A stretch of 64,000 nt of DNA. Source: Branchinecta lynchi. Its lineage: Eukaryota > Arthropoda > Branchiopoda > Anostraca > Branchinectidae. A model generated the notes under the pieces. That model was not told the origin of the DNA. It worked only from the letters and a program-made list of their open reading frames with translations, and did not search any database. Positions 10,376 to 64,000 of the stretch are shown in pieces; the stretch's first letter is position 1; the number at the start of each line of letters is the position of its first letter. The stretch lies in the NCBI GenBank assembly GCA_023053575.1, contig JAKZAP010000001.1:28724533-28788532 (forward strand). Reading direction: 5' to 3'. The translations under genes and the position numbers were made by a program.

Positions 10376-12735
10376 GGCGTCACGACGTCACGGGGGGGGG
10401 GGGGGAGAGGGACCCCCCCCCCAAATCCCTGAATGTTGTTGGCCAGTCGGTAAAAAATAGCCAATTCGGTGGGATGCGCCGCGGTTTTTCGAAAAAACAG
10501 TCGATTTTTTTCTTAACAGTCGAATTTTATGGCACTTGCCCGTCGGCCAAGTGCCATATAGCAATCGCTAATTTCTGTCCATCCGTCGGTCGGTCGGTCG
10601 GTTTGTCCAGGCTTTTCTAGTTTGGGCACTTCCACATAAGCTAGGACGACGAAACTTGGCAGGCTTAGTAGGGACTCCAGACGATTAAGTTGGAAATAGT
10701 CACTTCCCTGATCCGAGCATCATTGGGGGAGTGGCGTGGCGGCAGTGGAAATCCGGAATATAGAGGAATTTGTAACTTTTGAACAGGTGATCAGATCTTA
10801 ATGAAACTTGATATTTGGAAGGAACCCATGTCTCAAACGGCCCAATTTAAATCCGAACCGGATCCGGTGACTCTGGGGGGAGCTGGAGGGGAGGAACCGG
10901 AAATCTTGGGAAACGCTTAGAGTGGAGGGATCGGGATGAAACTAGGTAGGAAGAACAAGCACAAGTCCTAGACACAACCTTGACATAACCGGACCGGATT
11001 CGGACACTGTGGGGTTTCGAGGGGGGGGGGGGGGTCCGGAATTTCGGTGATCCTGCTAGTTCGGTACTTCCGGATGTGCTACGACAATGGAACTTGGAAG
11101 ATATGTCAGGGACCCGAACAGATTGACTTGATAATAATCGTTTCCTGGATTCAACCACCGTGGGGGGAGTGGAGGGATGGGGAGCCAGCCCGGAATCTGG
11201 TGGCATGCATAACTTTTAAACGGGTGATCGGAATTGAATGAAACTTGGCAAGTGGAAAGAGCTATCGTCTCAGATGTTCCATGCCAAATCCTGGTCAAAT
11301 CAGATACTTGTGGGGGGAATTGAAGGTAATTGGGGAATTGAAGGGGGACCGGAAATCTCGTGAAACGCTTAGAGTTGAGGGATTGGGATGGAGCTTGGTG
11401 AGCAGAACAATCATTAGCCTTGGATACGTTATTGACAGAACCAGTTCGTATAGGGGCTCTGTGGGGGAGTTGGAGGGTGTTTCCCGGAATTCCGCGGATC
11501 GCTAGTTAGGATAGTTCCAGCTATTCTAAGAACGATGAAACTTTGCAGGCCTATTAATGACTTAAGGACACCACATAATGCCCTAGCGAAACTTGTGTTC
11601 CTGGATCCGACCATCTTTGGGGAGTTGAGGGAAGGGGAATCCGGAAATTACTGGCTTCCGTAAGTTGCGAACGGGTTGTCCGATTCGAGTGAAACTTTAT
11701 GGGTGATAAGAACTCATGACCTAGACAAGCAGAACATGCGTCCGTACCACATGCGGGCACGTTTAGGAGAGTTAGTAGACGGGGGGGGGGGGGGGTCTGG
11801 GGAAGGTTACAGAATGGGTCGCAAGTTGAACGGTTCCGAGTTAATGCGGTCTTCATTTGTAATTTGGTGTCTGGATCGGATCTGGTCACGGTAAGGGAGG
11901 GGGAATGGAAGTGGGAATTGGAAATTTGCGGATAGGCTATGCTTTGATTCCAGTCTAATTTGATTAGGACATGCCAGAGATGCGATTTATGTTTCCGATT
12001 CGTATTCAGCCACAGTAGGGGGAATTCGAAGGGTATTCCCGGAAATGTTTTGGCTCGCATAGGGGTCAAAGAAGTGGAGCGATTTCAGTGAAGCTTGGAA
12101 TTTAGAGAGCTCACATGCCCTAGATGACATATTTTAGGTTCCGAACTGGATCCGACCACGCTGGGGGAGGGGGGGGGGGGATTTAAGGGAAGTTCCCAAA
12201 AAACGCTCTAATTTGAGTGAAACTTGATAGGTGGTAAAATAAAATGCTTCAGATGATCCATTTAGTAGTCCGAAGTCCGAACCAGATTCGGACTCGGTAT
12301 GGGACGTTGGAGGGGGTACTAGGAAACCGTGTGGCATGTGAAAGATCCAAACAAGGGGATCTTTAGGGTTGAAACTTGGAAGGTGGAAAAGTCATTTGCC
12401 CTAGGTGATCCGAGGCGACGGAAATGCTCAGACTTGAGTGAAACTAAATATCGTATTTATAGGTCCGAACCGCATTTTTAGATGGCGGGGTATTTGGATT
12501 TCTCGTCTACTTTTTAGGTACCACATACTCGTGTCATGTGCCATATGAGCTCGTAGCTCTGGTTTTTAGAAGCAGTCGGTTTCTTTTAAAAATTGTAGTT
12601 TTTTGTCAACACATTCGTTTTTTCTCAATAATAGTCGTTTTTATCTGCAAAAAACAGTCGATAAAACTTACCAGTCAGTCGGTAAATTCCTCCCCCCCCC
12701 CCAAATATTTTGGCTAGTAACGCCTCTGCTTGAGA
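10376..12735 (+). repeat. Family E repeat, copy 2, in poly-G/poly-C flanked host element
   Basis: The core runs 10548-12562. The left end carries the hairpin GGCACTTGCCCGTCGGCCAA followed by AAGTGCCATATAGC and a (CGGT)n tract; the right end is GTGCCATATGAGCTCGTAGC. Internal degenerate units repeat GATGAAACTTGG about every 150-300 bp with G runs. The outer flanks hold CGTCACGACGTCACGGGGGG on the left and GCTAGTAACGCCTCTGC on the right, as in copy 1. Confidence 0.75.
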
Positions 12736-12989
12736 TCATCATCCGGTTATGCAAAAGACTGACCAACCAGGTGTCTAGGGAACGTCGGAACCTCATCTTA
12801 AAGTGAAGTGTCTAAATGAATGGGAAGAAAAGAAGAGAAAACAAAAGGGAATAAACACAAACAAGTAGGAAGTGTCAGGGAAGTTTCATAGGCTACATGA
12901 AGAAAGCATGTTTCATGAACCATAGGGGAAGGGGGGAAGGGGAAGAAGAAGGTCGAGGCAATCAGCTAGAGTCTAAATCATCGTTCTAA

Positions 12990-13400
12990 CTAGCCTATTG
13001 TTCAAATTCAATTCAAATTTGTTTATTTCCATGATATCTTTTAACAAAATAGTGGCGGATCGTCATGCATGGTCGACATAGTTATAAATAATTACATTTA
13101 TGTTACAATTTAAAAATTTTACAACACAATCCAATAACAAACATATTTTAAAAAACATGTCAATTTAAAATTCAACTTCTCTGCCAAATCTGTCTCCTCA
13201 GGGGACTCTTTTCCGTCTGAACTTGAGATTACCCTTATCAGGAGAAATCCTGCAGTAAATGTTAAGCCTACTGTTTGTATCACCATATTTAAAACGGACT
13301 GGAGTATCCATTCAAAACACTTCCTCGTGTTTTTTCCTTTACCATATAAAGTATAGAAAGCTAGAAATACAGAAATTTCATTCTCTCTTTCCATTTAACT
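12990..13400 (-). mobile_element. Probable non-LTR retrotransposon 3' fragment
   Basis: TTCAATTCAAATTTGTTTATTT at 13005-13026 is the reverse complement of a LINE-type 3' end that recurs at 32288, 33485 and 38170. The adjoining minus-strand frame of 91 codons (13394-13119) has no recognised domain. Confidence 0.35.
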
Positions 13401-13439
13401 GCAAATCCTTGCTTCGAAATTGATAAATTGTCTTATTTC

Positions 13440-14420
13440 GTTTCCAACAAAACAAGACCAGAGCTTTCGATGGGATCCCAAAAACCGATTCGAAACCCCT
13501 CCTCTGCCTCTAAAGATAGGACTAAAGGACTCATCTACGAACTTGACCTGTAGCTTATCAGTGAATCCTCATTGAACAACACAAATATTCTTTGAGCCCA
13601 AGCTGACTTTGAAACATATATTCAAACAATGTTTACAACGGATACGTCAGCTACGATTCTTCATCAGCGGTATTTCGGTCCTTCTTGGCAAGGGTCCTCG
13701 TCAGGCTGTCAATCTTCTGGGTCATCGTCCGGGAAGGAAACAAACCTGTAATCAACAGGTTTGATTACAGGTTTGTTTCCTTCCCCGACGCTGACCCAGA
13801 GGATCGGCAGCCTGCCGAAATATATTGCTAAGGAAGAATCGTAGCTGACGGATCCGTTTTAAACATTGTTGGGATATATTGAACAATATCCTCGCTTGAA
13901 CATTTTATATCAACTCCTTCGACCTTCGATTACGCTAGATCTCTCTGACGTGACACAATATAAACAAATGAATTCTGGCATCAAAGCGCAGAGCTATAAT
14001 AGTTTGAGAATAAAGGGGTAGGACTTCTATAGCCGAAAACTGGTCGACAAATTTTGTGTCCGGTTTTCGCCGGATTCTAGGTGAACTACTTGTCCGGCAA
14101 GAAAATAACTTGCATATTCGGATTTAGCATGTCTCCTTACCCCTACATCAACAATCTCAATAGCTTTTAAAAAATATTTTTTGTTGCCCCTTAATTTGGA
14201 ACCCCTCCTCCACCCCTAAATATAGAGTTACAGATCCCATCTTCGACCTTACCTGTACTTTGACCCACAGAGTCATCTTGCCAAATTTGAAAAAAATATC
14301 TCAACTCCTTCGAGAGTTATCGTGCTAACAGACAGACGGACAGACGGACAACTTTTGCGATGTCATAGGTATCCCCCCAGTTACGTTTTGGGATCCCCCT
14401 CCCTCCCCCCAAAAAAAAGA
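13440..14420 (-). repeat. Family S repeat, inverted copy, with a family P insertion
   Basis: The region carries GGGATCCCAAAAACC, CCTCCTCTGCCTCTAAA, CTTCGAGAGTTATCGTGCTA, the (CAGACGGA)n tract and ACGTTTTGGGATCC. All match the 7251-8500 block in the opposite orientation. A family P foldback copy (13583-13880) interrupts it. Confidence 0.7.
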
Positions 14421-14595
14421 ATATCAATAAAGAATGTCAAGGAGGGACAACTCCTGTACTCCCCCCTTCTACGGCACTGGCTATAATTTAAGTAAGAATG
14501 TCAGCCAATTGTTAGAAGTTCAGAAATATTGGCTGGAGTAGATGTGTCATGTAACCAATGAATTTTAGGTGAATGCTGTTGAAGATGTCAGAGAA

Positions 14596-63864
<49,269 letters not shown>

Positions 63865-64000
63865 GTACAAGTTCCGAAAGTTGAAATTACGGACATTGTC
63901 TTAGGCTTTATAGACAAGGACATGGATGCTCTTTTACACTATCAACAACCCCAGACGTTAAGGATCACATACCATTGCGTATTCTTGTATTATTTAATCG

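Overview
This is a repeat-laden eukaryotic (animal) nuclear segment. Intron-exon structure with GT-AG splice sites, about 6% coding content, many non-LTR retrotransposon pieces and many short inverted-repeat elements rule out a prokaryote or organelle. The N-terminal sequence of the CISD2 homologue is closest in style to insect Cisd2, so I infer an arthropod-like invertebrate, possibly a crustacean. The species cannot be named from the window.

Two protein genes can be supported. At the left edge, on the minus strand, lie the first two coding exons of a CISD2 homologue (2210-2114 and 626-532). They encode the N-terminal region and transmembrane helix; the CDGSH iron-sulfur domain lies off the left edge. 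On the plus strand the window holds sixteen exons of a WDFY3 (ALFY; blue cheese in flies) orthologue, from a start codon at 14596 to a donor at 63865. All fifteen internal junctions keep phase, and the joined exons give 946 residues that align from end to end with the N-terminal armadillo-like part of WDFY3. The PH-BEACH, WD40 and FYVE domains must lie to the right of the window. Several exons (35084-35273, 61620-61764 and the 5' part of 53025-53267) were recognised only by translating between splice sites.

Everything else is repeat. 2.6-3.85 kb, 18.4-19.2 kb and 27.9-30.7 kb: an AT-rich family with repeated CCGAATTCGGTAA-like motifs and poly-G ends. 3.9-5.2, 10.5-12.6, 15.5-18.35, 37.6-38.16, 51.4-52.3 and 56.56-58.75 kb: a family with AAGTGCCATAT at both ends and internal tandem units. 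7.3-8.5 and 13.4-14.4 kb: a family with a 136-bp tandem unit. Non-LTR retrotransposon fragments occur at about fifteen places; the longest, 23.9-27.0 kb, has endonuclease and reverse-transcriptase regions. At least seven small inverted-repeat families occur as two or more copies. Some sit within 10-25 bp of WDFY3 splice sites.

The strongest leads outside the genes are: a TTAA-flanked element of about 0.5 kb with two copies whose empty sites can both be read, one of them restoring a reverse-transcriptase frame; a three-copy duplication of the end of WDFY3 exon 4 that keeps its splice donor; a higher-order tandem array at 56.6-58.5 kb; and a poly(A)-tailed retrocopy family with two copies. I see no CRISPR, rRNA, operon or bacterial feature.
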